Translations under genes and position numbers: made by a program
In this document: positions 54,999-63,377 of the stretch, piece after piece
How positions within the stretch are numbered: the first letter of the stretch is position 1
Layout: each line of letters opens with the position of its first letter
Source: Nocardioides jishulii
GTDB lineage: Bacteria > Actinomycetota > Actinomycetes > Propionibacteriales > Nocardioidaceae
Length of the DNA: 64,000 nucleotides
Assembly (NCBI RefSeq): GCF_006007965.1
Contig: NZ_CP040748.1
Span: forward strand, 124,001-188,000
Direction of reading: 5' to 3'
The notes under the pieces: model-generated
Told to the model about the DNA's origin: nothing
What the model saw: only the letters and a program-made list of their open reading frames with translations
Databases searched by the model: none

Positions 54999-56636
54999 GT
55001 GAGTGGAACCCTCGTCGCGAAGAACCTGGCCGGGGGCCACGGGCACCGCATCCTCTTCGAAGGCCTCGACCTGACGGTCGCCCCCGGTGACGTCGTCGGC
55101 GTGCTGGGAGCCAACGGCGCGGGCAAGTCGACCCTGCTGCGCCTCCTCGCGGGGCTCGACGAGCCGCTCGACGGCACCGTCTCCCTGGCGCCCGCGGACG
55201 CCTTCGTCGGCTGGCTGCCCCAGGAGCACGAGCGCATCGAGGGGGAGAGCGTCGCGGCGTACGTGGCCCGGCGCACCGGCGCCGCGGAGGCGACCGCCGA
55301 GATGGAGCGCACCGCAGCGCTCCTCGGCAGCGACACCCCCGGCATCGACGACGCCTACGCCGTCGCGTTCGACCGGTGGATGGCCTCGGGCGCCGCCGAC
55401 CTCGACGACCGGCTCCCGGCGCAGCTCGCCGAGCTCGGGCTGGAGGTCGGACCCGACGCGATGATGACCGCGCTCTCCGGCGGGCAGGCGGCCCGCGTCG
55501 CCCTGGCGGCCCTGCTGCTCAGCCGCTTCGACGTGGTGCTGCTCGACGAGCCCACCAACGACCTTGACCTGGCCGGGCTCGAGGTGCTGGAGACCTTCGT
55601 ACGCGGCCTGCGCGCCGGCGTCGTGCTGGTTTCGCACGACCGCGAGTTCCTCGCCCGCTGCGCCACCCGGATCGTCGAGCTTGACCTCGCCCAGCACGAG
55701 GTCACCGTGCACGACGGCGGCTACGAGTCCTTCCTCAGCGAGCGCGCGGTCGCCAAGCGGCACGCGCGCGAGGCCTACGAGGAGTTCGCCGACAAGAAGT
55801 CCGACCTCGTCTCCCGCGCGCGCACGCAGCGTGAGTGGAGCTCCCAGGGCGTGCGCAACGCGATGAAGAAGAGCCCGGACAACGACAAGATCCGTCGCCG
55901 GGCCCAGAGTGAGTCGAGCGAGAAGCAGGCCCAGAAGGTCCGCCAGATGGAGTCGCGGATCGCGCGCCTCGACGAGGTCGAGGAGCCCCGCAAGGAGTGG
56001 GTGCTCCAGTTCGAGATCGCCACCGCCCCCCGCGGCTCCACGGTGGCCGCGACGCTCGACGGCGCGGTGGTGACCCGGGGCGACTTCACCCTCGGTCCGG
56101 TCTCGCTGCAGGTCAACGCCGGCGACCGGATCGGCATCACCGGACCCAACGGTGCCGGCAAGACGACGCTGCTCTCGCTCCTGCTCGGGGAGGTCGAGCC
56201 CGACCAGGGCCGCTCGTCGTTGGGGGCGACGGTCGCCGTCGGCCGGATCGACCAGGCCCGGACCGGGCTCGACGACGCGCTGCCGCTGGGCGACGCCTTC
56301 GAGGCGGTGGTGCCGGAGATGCCGCCGGCCGACGTACGCACCCTGCTGGCGAAGTTCGGGCTCAAGGCCGACCAGGTCGCCAGCCCGGTGGGCCGTCTCT
56401 CCGGCGGTGAGCGCACCCGCGCGGCGATGGCGCTGCTCCAGGCACGCGGGGTCAACCTGCTGGTGCTCGACGAGCCGACCAACCACCTGGACCTGCCTGC
56501 CATCGAGCAGCTGGAGCAGGCGCTGGAGTCCTACACCGGCACCCTGCTGCTGGTCTCCCACGACCGTCGGCTCCTGGAGAACGTCAGCGTCGACCAGCGC
56601 TGGCACGTGGAGGCCGGGCAGGTCACCCGCCTCTGA
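54999..56636 (+). CDS. ABC-F family ATPase
   Basis: This 545-aa protein has two ABC ATPase halves and no membrane part. The first has GANGAGKST, LSGGQAARVALAALLLSR, VLLLDEPTNDLD; the second GPNGAGKTT, LSGGERTRAAMALLQ and VLVLDEPTNHLD. A linker (about 245-330) is rich in Arg, Lys and Glu and includes the ribosome-facing P-site-tRNA interaction region (REWSSQGVRNAMKKSP, DNDKIRRRAQ). ABC-F proteins free stalled ribosomes or protect them from antibiotics. The exact type is not clear. GTG 54999 has a -10 box 6 bases upstream. Confidence 0.9.
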   Translation: MSGTLVAKNLAGGHGHRILFEGLDLTVAPGDVVGVLGANGAGKSTLLRLLAGLDEPLDGTVSLAPADAFVGWLPQEHERIEGESVAAYVARRTGAAEATAEMERTAALLGSDTPGIDDAYAVAFDRWMASGAADLDDRLPAQLAELGLEVGPDAMMTALSGGQAARVALAALLLSRFDVVLLDEPTNDLDLAGLEVLETFVRGLRAGVVLVSHDREFLARCATRIVELDLAQHEVTVHDGGYESFLSERAVAKRHAREAYEEFADKKSDLVSRARTQREWSSQGVRNAMKKSPDNDKIRRRAQSESSEKQAQKVRQMESRIARLDEVEEPRKEWVLQFEIATAPRGSTVAATLDGAVVTRGDFTLGPVSLQVNAGDRIGITGPNGAGKTTLLSLLLGEVEPDQGRSSLGATVAVGRIDQARTGLDDALPLGDAFEAVVPEMPPADVRTLLAKFGLKADQVASPVGRLSGGERTRAAMALLQARGVNLLVLDEPTNHLDLPAIEQLEQALESYTGTLLLVSHDRRLLENVSVDQRWHVEAGQVTRL

Positions 56637-56771
56637 CGTCGGGCCCGCGCTACTCCTTATTGGGGATCCTTTTCTCAGGCGCCCTCGGGGCCAGGCGGTC
56701 GTGCCATGCTCGGCTCCACGTGGCACCGTCGCACCTTCCTGGCCTCGGTCCCGCTCGGGCAGGAGGTCGCC

Positions 56772-57359
56772 GTGCGCGGTCAGCAAGGACTCGTCGTACG
56801 CGGGTGGCGCGCAGGCGCTGCGGCAGCGCTGCTGCTCGCCGCCCTGTCGGCCTGCTCGTCGGGGGACGACGGGTCAGGCGCGGCCCGGACCGAGCGCGCG
56901 GAGCGGGGGGCACAGAAGGTGACGCCTTCCCCGGCAGACGTCGCTGAGTCGTCCGAGCCCACCGCGCTGACGCTCCCCGCCTGGTTGCCGACCACACTCC
57001 CCGTGCCGGAGAAGGCGTCGGTCGTCGCCGTCCGCGAGCAGGCGTGCAGCGTCACCTTCATGGACTGGGGCAGCGACGCGCAGCTCGAGGGGGCGACCTT
57101 GGGTGAGCGCGCTGAGGCGAACGGACTGCAGACTGACCTGGTCTCCTCCGTCTCCCAGGAGGACCCCGTTGTCCCGCCGGTGGAGGGCGACTTCCCGGAG
57201 GAGATCGAGGCTGCGCCGGTGGTCAGCCAGGTGGTGGTGCTCCGGATGCGTGGTGCCGCTGCCACTGGGCAGGACGCAGTCGACGCCACCCTGACCCTCA
57301 CCAGCCGTGGTGACGGCGGCGTCACCGGCGAGTACGCGTTGGCGCCCGACGCCTGCTGA
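56772..57359 (+). CDS. Putative lipoprotein, unknown function
   Basis: This 195-aa protein starts at GTG 56772 after a strong AGGAGG (five bases). Its signal peptide has lipobox LSAC, then a linker with ERAERGAQKV and a mature domain with LTLPAWLPTTLPVPEKASVVAV. That part resembles the lipoprotein at 61543 (a PLPEGFPTTLPLPEG motif), so the two may be distant relatives. It is convergent with the second anti-sigma gene, 13 bases apart. Confidence 0.72.
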   Translation: MRGQQGLVVRGWRAGAAAALLLAALSACSSGDDGSGAARTERAERGAQKVTPSPADVAESSEPTALTLPAWLPTTLPVPEKASVVAVREQACSVTFMDWGSDAQLEGATLGERAEANGLQTDLVSSVSQEDPVVPPVEGDFPEEIEAAPVVSQVVVLRMRGAAATGQDAVDATLTLTSRGDGGVTGEYALAPDAC

Positions 57360-57372
57360 CGCCTCCGCCGGG

Positions 57373-58080
57373 TCACGCCAGGTCGAAGAGGGCGATCGGC
57401 TCAGTCGTCGGGGAGGGTGACCCGCCCTCGGGCTCCAGGGTGATCCCGGCGCCCACCGCCTCGGCCGCGTCGCCGTCGAGCAGCACCGTCTGGTCGGGCA
57501 CCGGCGCCATCACGGCGGCCGGGACCATGTCGTCGTCGGGGGTCTGGAGCCAGACCTGGAAGACCTTCCCCTCGGGAGGTGCGGCCATCCGCTCGGTCAC
57601 GATGACCGCACGGTTCTCGCTGGCGGAGCGGACCACGGTGGCCCGGCCGGCCTCGCCGAGGTCGACCACCGCGCGGACGGCGTCGTCGGCCTGCAGGACC
57701 CGCTCGGCGGCGGTGGGCACCGCCGTGGGCGCCATGTCCTGCGAGCTCCACGGACGCCAGGCGAGGACGCCGGTCCCGACCACCAGCACCGCCGCGGCCA
57801 CCAGGAGCGGCAGGAGTCGGGCCATGGCGCGACGCCGCAGCTGCGGCACCACCGGCGGGAGGGGACGTACCCGCGAGATCTCGTCCAGCACGGCACCGCG
57901 CAGCTCGGGAGGAGGTGTGGTGGCGAGGTCCTCGGCCAGGAGTGCAGCGGTCTCCCGCAACGACCGGACCTCCTCGGTGCACTCCGGGCACTGCACCAGG
58001 TGTCCCTCGAGGCGAGCCTCCTCGAGGTCGCCGAGCGCGCCCAGGGCGTACGCGCCCGAGAGCAGATGGATGTCGTTCAT
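57373..58080 (-). CDS. Anti-sigma factor, RskA type (copy 2)
   Basis: This 235-aa protein is the paralogue of the gene at 52806: MNDIHLLSGAYALGALGDLEEARLEGH, the HLVQCPEC zinc motif, a membrane helix (LLPLLVAAAVLVVGTGVLAW) and the same C-terminal DLGEAGRATVVRSAS, GKVFQVWLQTPDDDMVPAAVM and PIALFDLA features. Loss of the C-terminal Glu-Gly and a shorter basic stretch set it apart from copy 1. Its ATG overlaps the sigma gene stop by 4 bases. Confidence 0.92.
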   Translation of the reverse strand: MNDIHLLSGAYALGALGDLEEARLEGHLVQCPECTEEVRSLRETAALLAEDLATTPPPELRGAVLDEISRVRPLPPVVPQLRRRAMARLLPLLVAAAVLVVGTGVLAWRPWSSQDMAPTAVPTAAERVLQADDAVRAVVDLGEAGRATVVRSASENRAVIVTERMAAPPEGKVFQVWLQTPDDDMVPAAVMAPVPDQTVLLDGDAAEAVGAGITLEPEGGSPSPTTEPIALFDLA

Positions 58081-58688
58081 GATCCCACCCCCAGGGTGTC
58101 GCGCAGCCTGATCAGGCCGTCTCGGATTCGGGTCTTCGCCGTGCCCAGGGGCACGTCCAGCAGGGTGGCCACCTCCGCGTGGGTGTATCCACCGAAGTAG
58201 GCCAGCTCGATCGCCTGGCGCTGCACCGTCGTCAGCTCGGCGAGCGCTCCGCGGACGCGGTGCCCCTCGAGCGAGGCGTGCACGGTCTCGACCGTCGCGT
58301 CGTGGTCGACGGGCCGGGCCTCACGCTCCCAGGCGGACTCCCGCTGGGTGGAGCTCTCGACCGAGCGGACCCGGTCGACGGCCTTGCGGTGCACGATAGT
58401 CAGCAGCAGTGCCGGCACCGATCCCCGTGCCTCGTCGTAGCGGGCGCTGTGGCGCCAGACGTCGAGGTAGGCCTCCTGCGTGACCTCCTGCGCGTGGCTC
58501 GGGTTGCGCACCACGCGCAGGGCCAGGCCGTACGCCCGGGCGCAGGTGAGGTCGTACAGCCGGGCGAAGGCCGCCTCGTCGCCCCGCGCCGAGCGTCGGA
58601 GCAGGTCAGCGAGGTCGGTCTGGCCGCCCGCCCCGGGGGAGCCCGCGGGTGCGGGCTCCTCCGGGGGCACGGGCCTCAGGTGGTCCAC
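58077..58688 (-). CDS. ECF sigma factor, SigK type (copy 2)
   Basis: This 203-aa sigma factor closely resembles copy 1 in regions 2 and 4 (LALRVVRNPSHAQEVTQEAYLDVWRHSARYDEARGSVPALL; LTTVQRQAIELAYFGGYTHAEVATLLDVPLGTAKTRIRDGLIRLRD). The differences from copy 1 at region 2.4 and region 4.2 are few, so the two could bind overlapping promoters. It follows the second fasciclin gene by 27 bases. GTG 58688 has GAGGA five bases upstream. Confidence 0.92.
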   Translation of the reverse strand: MDHLRPVPPEEPAPAGSPGAGGQTDLADLLRRSARGDEAAFARLYDLTCARAYGLALRVVRNPSHAQEVTQEAYLDVWRHSARYDEARGSVPALLLTIVHRKAVDRVRSVESSTQRESAWEREARPVDHDATVETVHASLEGHRVRGALAELTTVQRQAIELAYFGGYTHAEVATLLDVPLGTAKTRIRDGLIRLRDTLGVGS

Positions 58689-58715
58689 GTCGGTCCTCGG
58701 CTGCTGGTCGATCGA

Positions 58716-59354
58716 TCAGGGCATGAGGACCGTGTCGATGACGTAGACCTTGGCGTTGGCGGTGGAGACGTTGCCGCAGAGGACGGCCGCGCCGTCGACG
58801 GTCCACTCCTCGCCGGAGCCCTTGACGGTCACGTTGTCGCCGTTGAGCGTCTCGTGCTTGCCGCCGACCTTGTCGGGACCGACGGCCGCGCCGACCACGT
58901 GGTGGGTCAGGACCTTGGTGAGGGCGGCCTTGTCGGCGAGCAGGGCGTTGAGGTCCTTCTCGGGGATCTTGGCGAACGCCTCGTCGGTGGGGGCGAAGAC
59001 GGTGAGCGACTCGGCGTTGTTGAGGGTGTCGACCAGGTCAGCCTGCTTGATCGCGGCGACCAGGGTCTTCAGGAGGGGGTTGCCCGCGGCTGCGGTGGCG
59101 ACGGGCTGCTCGGCCATCGTGGTGACCGATCCGTCTCCCTCGGTGGGCAGGGAGGCGCAGGCGGGACCGAAGGCGGTGTCGGCCGAGGCGGACATGGAGT
59201 CGTCCTCGGAGGGCGAGGGGGTCGGCGTGGCCGACGACGAGGTCTCGGAGCTGTTGGCGTTGGTGTCGGAGTCGTCGTCGCCACAGGCGGCGAGGCCCAG
59301 CGACAGGGTGAGCGCGAGTGCGGCCAGTCCGGCGGTGCGGTTCTTGAGCTTCAT
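58716..59354 (-). CDS. Fasciclin-domain lipoprotein (copy 2)
   Basis: This 212-aa paralogue of the gene at 54170 has lipobox LAAC, a Ser/Asp/Thr linker and a fasciclin domain with SLTVFAPTDEAFAKIP, TKVLTHHVVG and CGNVSTANAKVYVIDTVLMP. Charge in the linker is more acidic than in copy 1. Promoter at 59430-59457. It sits downstream of the sulfite-oxidase-like gene with a gap of 145 bases and is transcribed in the same direction. Confidence 0.92.
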   Translation of the reverse strand: MKLKNRTAGLAALALTLSLGLAACGDDDSDTNANSSETSSSATPTPSPSEDDSMSASADTAFGPACASLPTEGDGSVTTMAEQPVATAAAGNPLLKTLVAAIKQADLVDTLNNAESLTVFAPTDEAFAKIPEKDLNALLADKAALTKVLTHHVVGAAVGPDKVGGKHETLNGDNVTVKGSGEEWTVDGAAVLCGNVSTANAKVYVIDTVLMP

Positions 59355-59429
59355 GGTGGTGCCTTTCGAGATGAGGACGGAGTCCGTGGGCCGGACGCCG
59401 GTGCCCTGTCTTCGGGCCTGATACCTGCT

Positions 59430-59457
59430 CTTCGGAGCGGGGGAGGGCGCTGGATGG
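59430..59457 (-). promoter_or_regulatory. SigK-type promoter of the second fasciclin gene
   Basis: On the minus strand CCATCC (59452-59457) and CCGAAG (59430-59435) are 16 bases apart, an almost exact match to the mycobacterial SigK consensus. The flanks CCCCCGCTCCGAA also match the first fasciclin promoter. Confidence 0.75.
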
Positions 59458-59464
59458 CTCGTTC

Positions 59465-59481
59465 GATGAAGTTTCTTCATC
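59465..59481. promoter_or_regulatory. Perfect palindrome beside the fasciclin promoter
   Basis: GATGAAG-TTT-CTTCATC is a perfect 17-base hairpin or operator, 7 bases upstream of the -35 box of the second fasciclin promoter and 18 bases downstream of the stop of the molybdopterin gene. It could be a terminator or a repressor site. Confidence 0.45.
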
Positions 59482-59499
59482 CGGCCGCCGGGGCGCGCT

Positions 59500-61032
59500 T
59501 CAGGTGACGGTGACGGCGATCTCCTGGATGCCGCTGGAACCGCTCGGGAAGGGCTCGCGTCGTACCGACTCCTGCACCGTGCCGTCCTTGGCGCGGGCCC
59601 GGCAGGCGAGGTAGTGCGTGCCCTCCTCCGCCCGCCACGGCAGGTACCACTGGCGCCAGTGGTCGTCGCCCACCTCGGGGCCGAGCGTGGCGCGGCGCCA
59701 CGCCCGGCCGTCGATGCGCACCTCCACGCCCTCGATCCCCACGTGCTGGGCCCAGGCGATCCCGCCGATCACCAGGTCGCCCGCCTTCTCCCTGGAGAGC
59801 CCTCGGGGGGTGTCGATCCGGCTCGAGATGCGGATCGGGGCGTCGGTCGCCCAGTCACGTTCGGTCCAGTAGGCCTGCTGGTCGTCGTAGGTGGTCAGCG
59901 TCATCCGGGTGATCCACTTGCAGGCGGAGACGAAGCCGTAGAGCCCCGGCACCACCATCCGCGCCGGGAAGCCGTGCTCCAGGGGCAGGGCGGAACCGTT
60001 CATGCCGATGGCGATCATTGAGTCGCGCCCGTCCAGCGCCACCGGGAGCGGAGTGGAGATGGTCATCCCGTCGACGTCGGTGGAGAGGATCTGGTCAGCG
60101 CCGGTGCGCCGGGTCCCGGCGCGGTCCATCAGGTCGCGCAGCGGTACGCCGAGCCAGCGTGCGCTGCCGACGTAGGGGCCCCCGACCTCGTTGGAGACGC
60201 AGGTGAGAGTGATGTCGCGCTCCGTCAGTGGCATCGCGGCGAGCTCGTCGAAGGTGAAGGTGACCTTGCGCTCGACGTCGCCGTCGACCGTCAGTGACCA
60301 GCCGTCGACGCCGACGCGCGGCAGCATCAGGCGGGTGTCGATCCGGTAGAAGTCGCCGGTCGGGGTGCGCAGCGGCGTGACGCCCGGGACGGTCTCCTCC
60401 AGACCCCGTGGGAAGGGCCCGGCGGGGTCGGCCGCCGCCGGGAGCACGATGTTGCCGATCTGCCGGGCGCTGCGCATGAACCACTCGCCGCCGGCCGCGA
60501 GCCCGGCGGCGACGGCGGTGAGCCCGGCACCCGCCAGGAGGACCCCGCGGCGACTCGGGGCGTTGCCCGCTGGGTCTTCGGCGGCCGGTGCCGTACGCGC
60601 GTCCCTTCGCACCAGCCAGAGCAGGACGACGGCGCCACTCACCGCGGCCGCGACGCTCGGAAGGACGTCGGCTGGGCCGGCTCCCGGGCGGCCCACCGCG
60701 GCCCCGGCGGCCAGGCTGGCGAGGACGACCAGCGTGGCCACCCCCAGCGCCGGATCGCGGCGGGCCAGCACGCCAGCCAGCGCCGCGAGGAGCAGGACTG
60801 CCATGAGCACGGTGCCCAGCAGGACCGCCTTGTCGGCCGTCCCGAACTCACGGATCGCCCACTCCTTGAGCGGGGTGGGGGTCAGGTCGACCACCGTCGC
60901 GCCCACCGCGTAGACCGGGGAGGCGTCGGGGAGGGTCAGCGCCGCCACCAGGTGGGCCAGGGCCATGCCGACGCAGGTCGCGACGACTCCGTGGAAGGCA
61001 TGGCGCGCGGTGGCTCTCGTGGGTCTCGGCAC
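59500..61032 (-). CDS. Membrane-anchored sulfite oxidase-like molybdopterin protein
   Basis: This 510-aa protein has four hydrophobic helices at about residues 13-33, 68-90, 94-112 and 125-142, then a Tat-like segment (SRRGVLLAGAGLTAVAAGLAAG, 160-181), and an outer molybdopterin-binding domain of the sulfite oxidase family with the Mo-ligand Cys278 in ITLTCVSNEVGGPYVG. The C-terminal dimerisation-type domain has VEVRIDGRAWRRATLG. It could oxidise a sulfur or other small compound, or repair oxidised residues, outside the membrane; the substrate is unknown. GTG 61032 lies about 7 bases after a SigK-like -10 box. No heme domain is seen. Confidence 0.88.
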   Translation of the reverse strand: MPRPTRATARHAFHGVVATCVGMALAHLVAALTLPDASPVYAVGATVVDLTPTPLKEWAIREFGTADKAVLLGTVLMAVLLLAALAGVLARRDPALGVATLVVLASLAAGAAVGRPGAGPADVLPSVAAAVSGAVVLLWLVRRDARTAPAAEDPAGNAPSRRGVLLAGAGLTAVAAGLAAGGEWFMRSARQIGNIVLPAAADPAGPFPRGLEETVPGVTPLRTPTGDFYRIDTRLMLPRVGVDGWSLTVDGDVERKVTFTFDELAAMPLTERDITLTCVSNEVGGPYVGSARWLGVPLRDLMDRAGTRRTGADQILSTDVDGMTISTPLPVALDGRDSMIAIGMNGSALPLEHGFPARMVVPGLYGFVSACKWITRMTLTTYDDQQAYWTERDWATDAPIRISSRIDTPRGLSREKAGDLVIGGIAWAQHVGIEGVEVRIDGRAWRRATLGPEVGDDHWRQWYLPWRAEEGTHYLACRARAKDGTVQESVRREPFPSGSSGIQEIAVTVT

Positions 61033-61039
61033 ACCCGGT

Positions 61040-61067
61040 GTTCGTCGCCGAGGGGCCTCACGGATGG
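61040..61067 (-). promoter_or_regulatory. SigK-type promoter of the sulfite-oxidase-like gene
   Basis: On the minus strand CCATCC (61062-61067) and ACGAAC (61040-61045) are 16 bases apart, which is the same spacing as in both fasciclin promoters. The -10 box ends about 7 bases before GTG 61032, giving a leaderless start. Confidence 0.6.
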
Positions 61068-61102
61068 GTCGCCCGGATGAGCCGCCCTGGTCAGCTGGCC
61101 TG

Positions 61103-61474
61103 TCAGCTGGGCGTGCGGCGCCGGGTGACGAGCAGGGCCAGCAGGCGCCACCCGACCAGGGTGAGGAGGTTGAAGCCGGTGGCGACCAGCACGAAGGCGA
61201 GCGCGGTGCCGTCGCCCGTCGCGATCCTCAGCGCCATCCCGACCGCCACGGTGCTGATCCACACCACCACTCCGGAGACCGGGGTCCACGGCACCTGGCG
61301 CAGCGCGTGCGCCAGCCCGAGTCCCACCAGGAAGGGCCACGCCACGTCCGCGACCTCGGAGACGCCCACGGCGCCGTCGTGGTGCGTACGAGCGCCCAGG
61401 GTCGCGAAGACCACGACGAGGACGGCGTCGAGCGCCAGCGTGCCGAGGCGGCGTACGTAGGGGGAGTCGCTCAT
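61103..61474 (-). CDS. DUF3054-family membrane protein
   Basis: This 123-aa protein has four hydrophobic segments (LALDAVLVVVFATLG, WPFLVGLGLAHALR, VSGVVVWISTVAVGMALR, ALAFVLVATGFNLLTLVGWRLLALLV) and the length of the DUF3054 family. Function unknown. ATG 61474 has GGAGG eight bases upstream. It lies just upstream of the sulfite-oxidase-like gene on the same strand; the 70-base gap holds the SigK-like promoter. Confidence 0.85.
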   Translation of the reverse strand: MSDSPYVRRLGTLALDAVLVVVFATLGARTHHDGAVGVSEVADVAWPFLVGLGLAHALRQVPWTPVSGVVVWISTVAVGMALRIATGDGTALAFVLVATGFNLLTLVGWRLLALLVTRRRTPS

Positions 61475-61542
61475 GCCTTGATCCTCCCAGTCCATGGCCC
61501 TCCTGTCGTGCGAGGGTGAAGGAGGAGACGGAGGAGGGACCC

Positions 61543-62097
61543 GTGCGACGAAGAGTGGTGGCCTGCGTGGCGGTCGTGGGCGTGGTCGTGGGCGGCGTGC
61601 TGCTCGGCGGCTGCGGAGCAGCCGACAAGGCCGAGAAGGCAGGCGAGGACGCGGTCGAGAAGTCGATCGCCGACGCGGCCAAGAAGCAGTCCGACGACGT
61701 CGAGGACGTGGAGGTCGACTCCGAGGCCGGCACGATCACCATCGAGGGCAAGGACGGCACGCTCGTCCTCGGCGAGGACCTGCCCCTGCCCGAGGGGTTC
61801 CCGACCACGCTCCCGTTGCCCGAGGGCGGTCACACCGTCAACGCGGTGGCGGGTGAGGACGGGGCCTTCGAGGTGAGCATGTTCGTCACCGACCCCGATC
61901 TCCGGGCCCACGAGCAACGGATCCGCGCCGGTCTCGACGCCGACGGCTACGCGGTCGGCGCCACCCGCGACGAGGTGCTCGACGGCGTCCCGCAACGGGT
62001 GGTCCCGGCGACCGGTCACCGCACGACCGTGGAGGTACGCCTGGGCGTCGCCGTCGGGCGCGCCACCGTGCACTACTCGGTCACGCCGCGCGGCTGA
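61543..62097 (+). CDS. Putative lipoprotein, unknown function
   Basis: This 184-aa protein starts at GTG 61543 after GAGGAGGGACCC. It has a signal peptide with lipobox LGGC and then an Ala/Lys/Glu-rich helix (KAEKAGEDAVEKSIADAAKKQ) and a beta-rich domain with LVLGEDLPLPEGFPTTLPLPEGGHT. This motif recurs in the lipoprotein at 56772. The protein is probably a cell-surface or envelope component. The gene is divergent from DUF3054, 68 bases apart. Confidence 0.75.
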   Translation: MRRRVVACVAVVGVVVGGVLLGGCGAADKAEKAGEDAVEKSIADAAKKQSDDVEDVEVDSEAGTITIEGKDGTLVLGEDLPLPEGFPTTLPLPEGGHTVNAVAGEDGAFEVSMFVTDPDLRAHEQRIRAGLDADGYAVGATRDEVLDGVPQRVVPATGHRTTVEVRLGVAVGRATVHYSVTPRG

Positions 62098-62162
62098 CTC
62101 GGCCGCGTGGCCGAGCGGGAGCGTCGCGTCGTGCTGGCCCACCGGGGTGAGAAGGTGACGCC

Positions 62163-62618
62163 ATGAGCATCTTCCGCCCGGGCTGGGACGCGTTCCCCAG
62201 CAAGCTGTGGGACTTCTACTCGGAGTACCACCTCAACACCCTCACCACGATCCGTCCCGACGGCCGCCCGCACGTCGTGCCGGTGGGCGTCACCCTCGAC
62301 CCCCAGCAGCAGTGCGCCTGGATCATCACCCGCGCCGGGTCGCGCAAGGTGAAGAACGTGGAGGAGGCCTCCGCGACCCCCGAGGGCGCCCGTGTCGCGG
62401 TCTGTCAGGTCGACGGCCCCCAGTGGTCGACGATCGAGGGCGTGGCCACCGTGGTGACCGATCGCCCGTCGATCGATCGCGCGGTCGAGCTCTACACCCC
62501 TCGCTACCGTCGTCCTGCGGACACCGACTCGACGCGCGTGGCGATCCGCATCGAGGTCGACCGCATCGTCTTCGGCCCCATGCTGCTCGACAACCCGCCG
62601 GAGCGTCCCGGGCACTGA
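62163..62618 (+). CDS. PPOX-class F420-dependent oxidoreductase-like protein
   Basis: This 151-aa protein has the PPOX split-barrel fold: WDFYSEYHLNTLTTIRPDGRPHVVPVGVTLD, AGSRKVKNVEEA, and GPQWSTIEGVATVVTD. The SRKVKN segment, a phosphate- or F420-binding pattern, points to the deazaflavin (F420) group, which reduces small organic molecules with F420H2. The substrate is unknown. GAAGGTG lies before ATG 62163. Confidence 0.85.
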   Translation: MSIFRPGWDAFPSKLWDFYSEYHLNTLTTIRPDGRPHVVPVGVTLDPQQQCAWIITRAGSRKVKNVEEASATPEGARVAVCQVDGPQWSTIEGVATVVTDRPSIDRAVELYTPRYRRPADTDSTRVAIRIEVDRIVFGPMLLDNPPERPGH

Positions 62619-62651
62619 CGCCAGGGTGCCCCAGGCCGGCCGACGCATCGG

Positions 62652-62873
62652 TCAGGGGCGCAGCCAGGTGCCGAGGTCGGCGTCGGTCAGCAGTTGACGC
62701 GCCTCCACCTCGCGCTCCTCGGGCACCATGACCCGCATCGGGATCGCCATCACCGAGCCCTCGATGGCGCTCATGTTGCGGTCGGTGACCTGGTGGGGGA
62801 TGTCGGCGTCCTGCAGCAGGGCCTCGATCATCCCCACGAGTGCCACGTCGTTGCTCCGGACCAGCTCAACCAT
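62652..62873 (-). CDS. DUF2007-type signal-transducing-like protein
   Basis: This 73-aa protein fits DUF2007: MVELVRSNDVALVGMIEALLQDADIPHQV and a C-terminal MRVMVPEEREVEARQLLTD. The fold is a small ferredoxin-like unit related to PII signalling proteins. Function unknown. ATG 62873 follows GAGGAGACGAC. Confidence 0.82.
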   Translation of the reverse strand: MVELVRSNDVALVGMIEALLQDADIPHQVTDRNMSAIEGSVMAIPMRVMVPEEREVEARQLLTDADLGTWLRP

Positions 62874-62917
62874 GTCGTCTCCTCACGGGCGGGTCGCTCA
62901 GCGTACGCCCCGGGGCC

Positions 62918-63331
62918 TCACTCGGCGATCGTCGCGGAGTCGGGCATCCGGTCGTCCGGACCCACCCGGACCGGGTCACGACGCCGCGCCAGCATCCGCC
63001 GCTTGACCTCGCGCTGGGCGGCGTCGGGGTAGGAGTCGTTGGCGTCCATGCCGACCACCCACAGCAGTCCCCGCTCGTCGCCGGGGAACCGGTGGGGTCG
63101 GTCCAGGACCAGCGCCACGGAGTAGACCAGCTCGTCGCCGGCCCGGCGCTGGGCCCAGTCGACGACCTGCAGCACGTCGGCGCCGGTGACGTCGTACGTC
63201 GCGGTCCACATCCCGGCCATCGAGTCGACGCTCGGCTGCTCGCCCGGGTACTGGAAGTAGACCCGGAAGCGGGGCTGCTCGTCCTCCCACGCCGAGTCCC
63301 GCTCGTCAACGCCCATGATCCTGATCGTCAT
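62918..63331 (-). CDS. Hypothetical protein
   Basis: This 137-aa protein has no signal peptide or membrane helix. It carries FRVYFQYPGEQPSVDSMAGMW and ALVLDRPHRFPGDERGLLWVVGMDAND, both rich in aromatics and Gly, and a basic C-terminal stretch KRRMLARRRD. I do not recognise the family. ATG 63331 was chosen because GAGGGTG lies upstream; GTG 63340 and ATG 63316 are alternatives. Confidence 0.65.
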   Translation of the reverse strand: MTIRIMGVDERDSAWEDEQPRFRVYFQYPGEQPSVDSMAGMWTATYDVTGADVLQVVDWAQRRAGDELVYSVALVLDRPHRFPGDERGLLWVVGMDANDSYPDAAQREVKRRMLARRRDPVRVGPDDRMPDSATIAE

Positions 63332-63377
63332 GCGGGTCACCCTCGCACGCGACCGCCGGTCACGTCACCGGGTTTCG

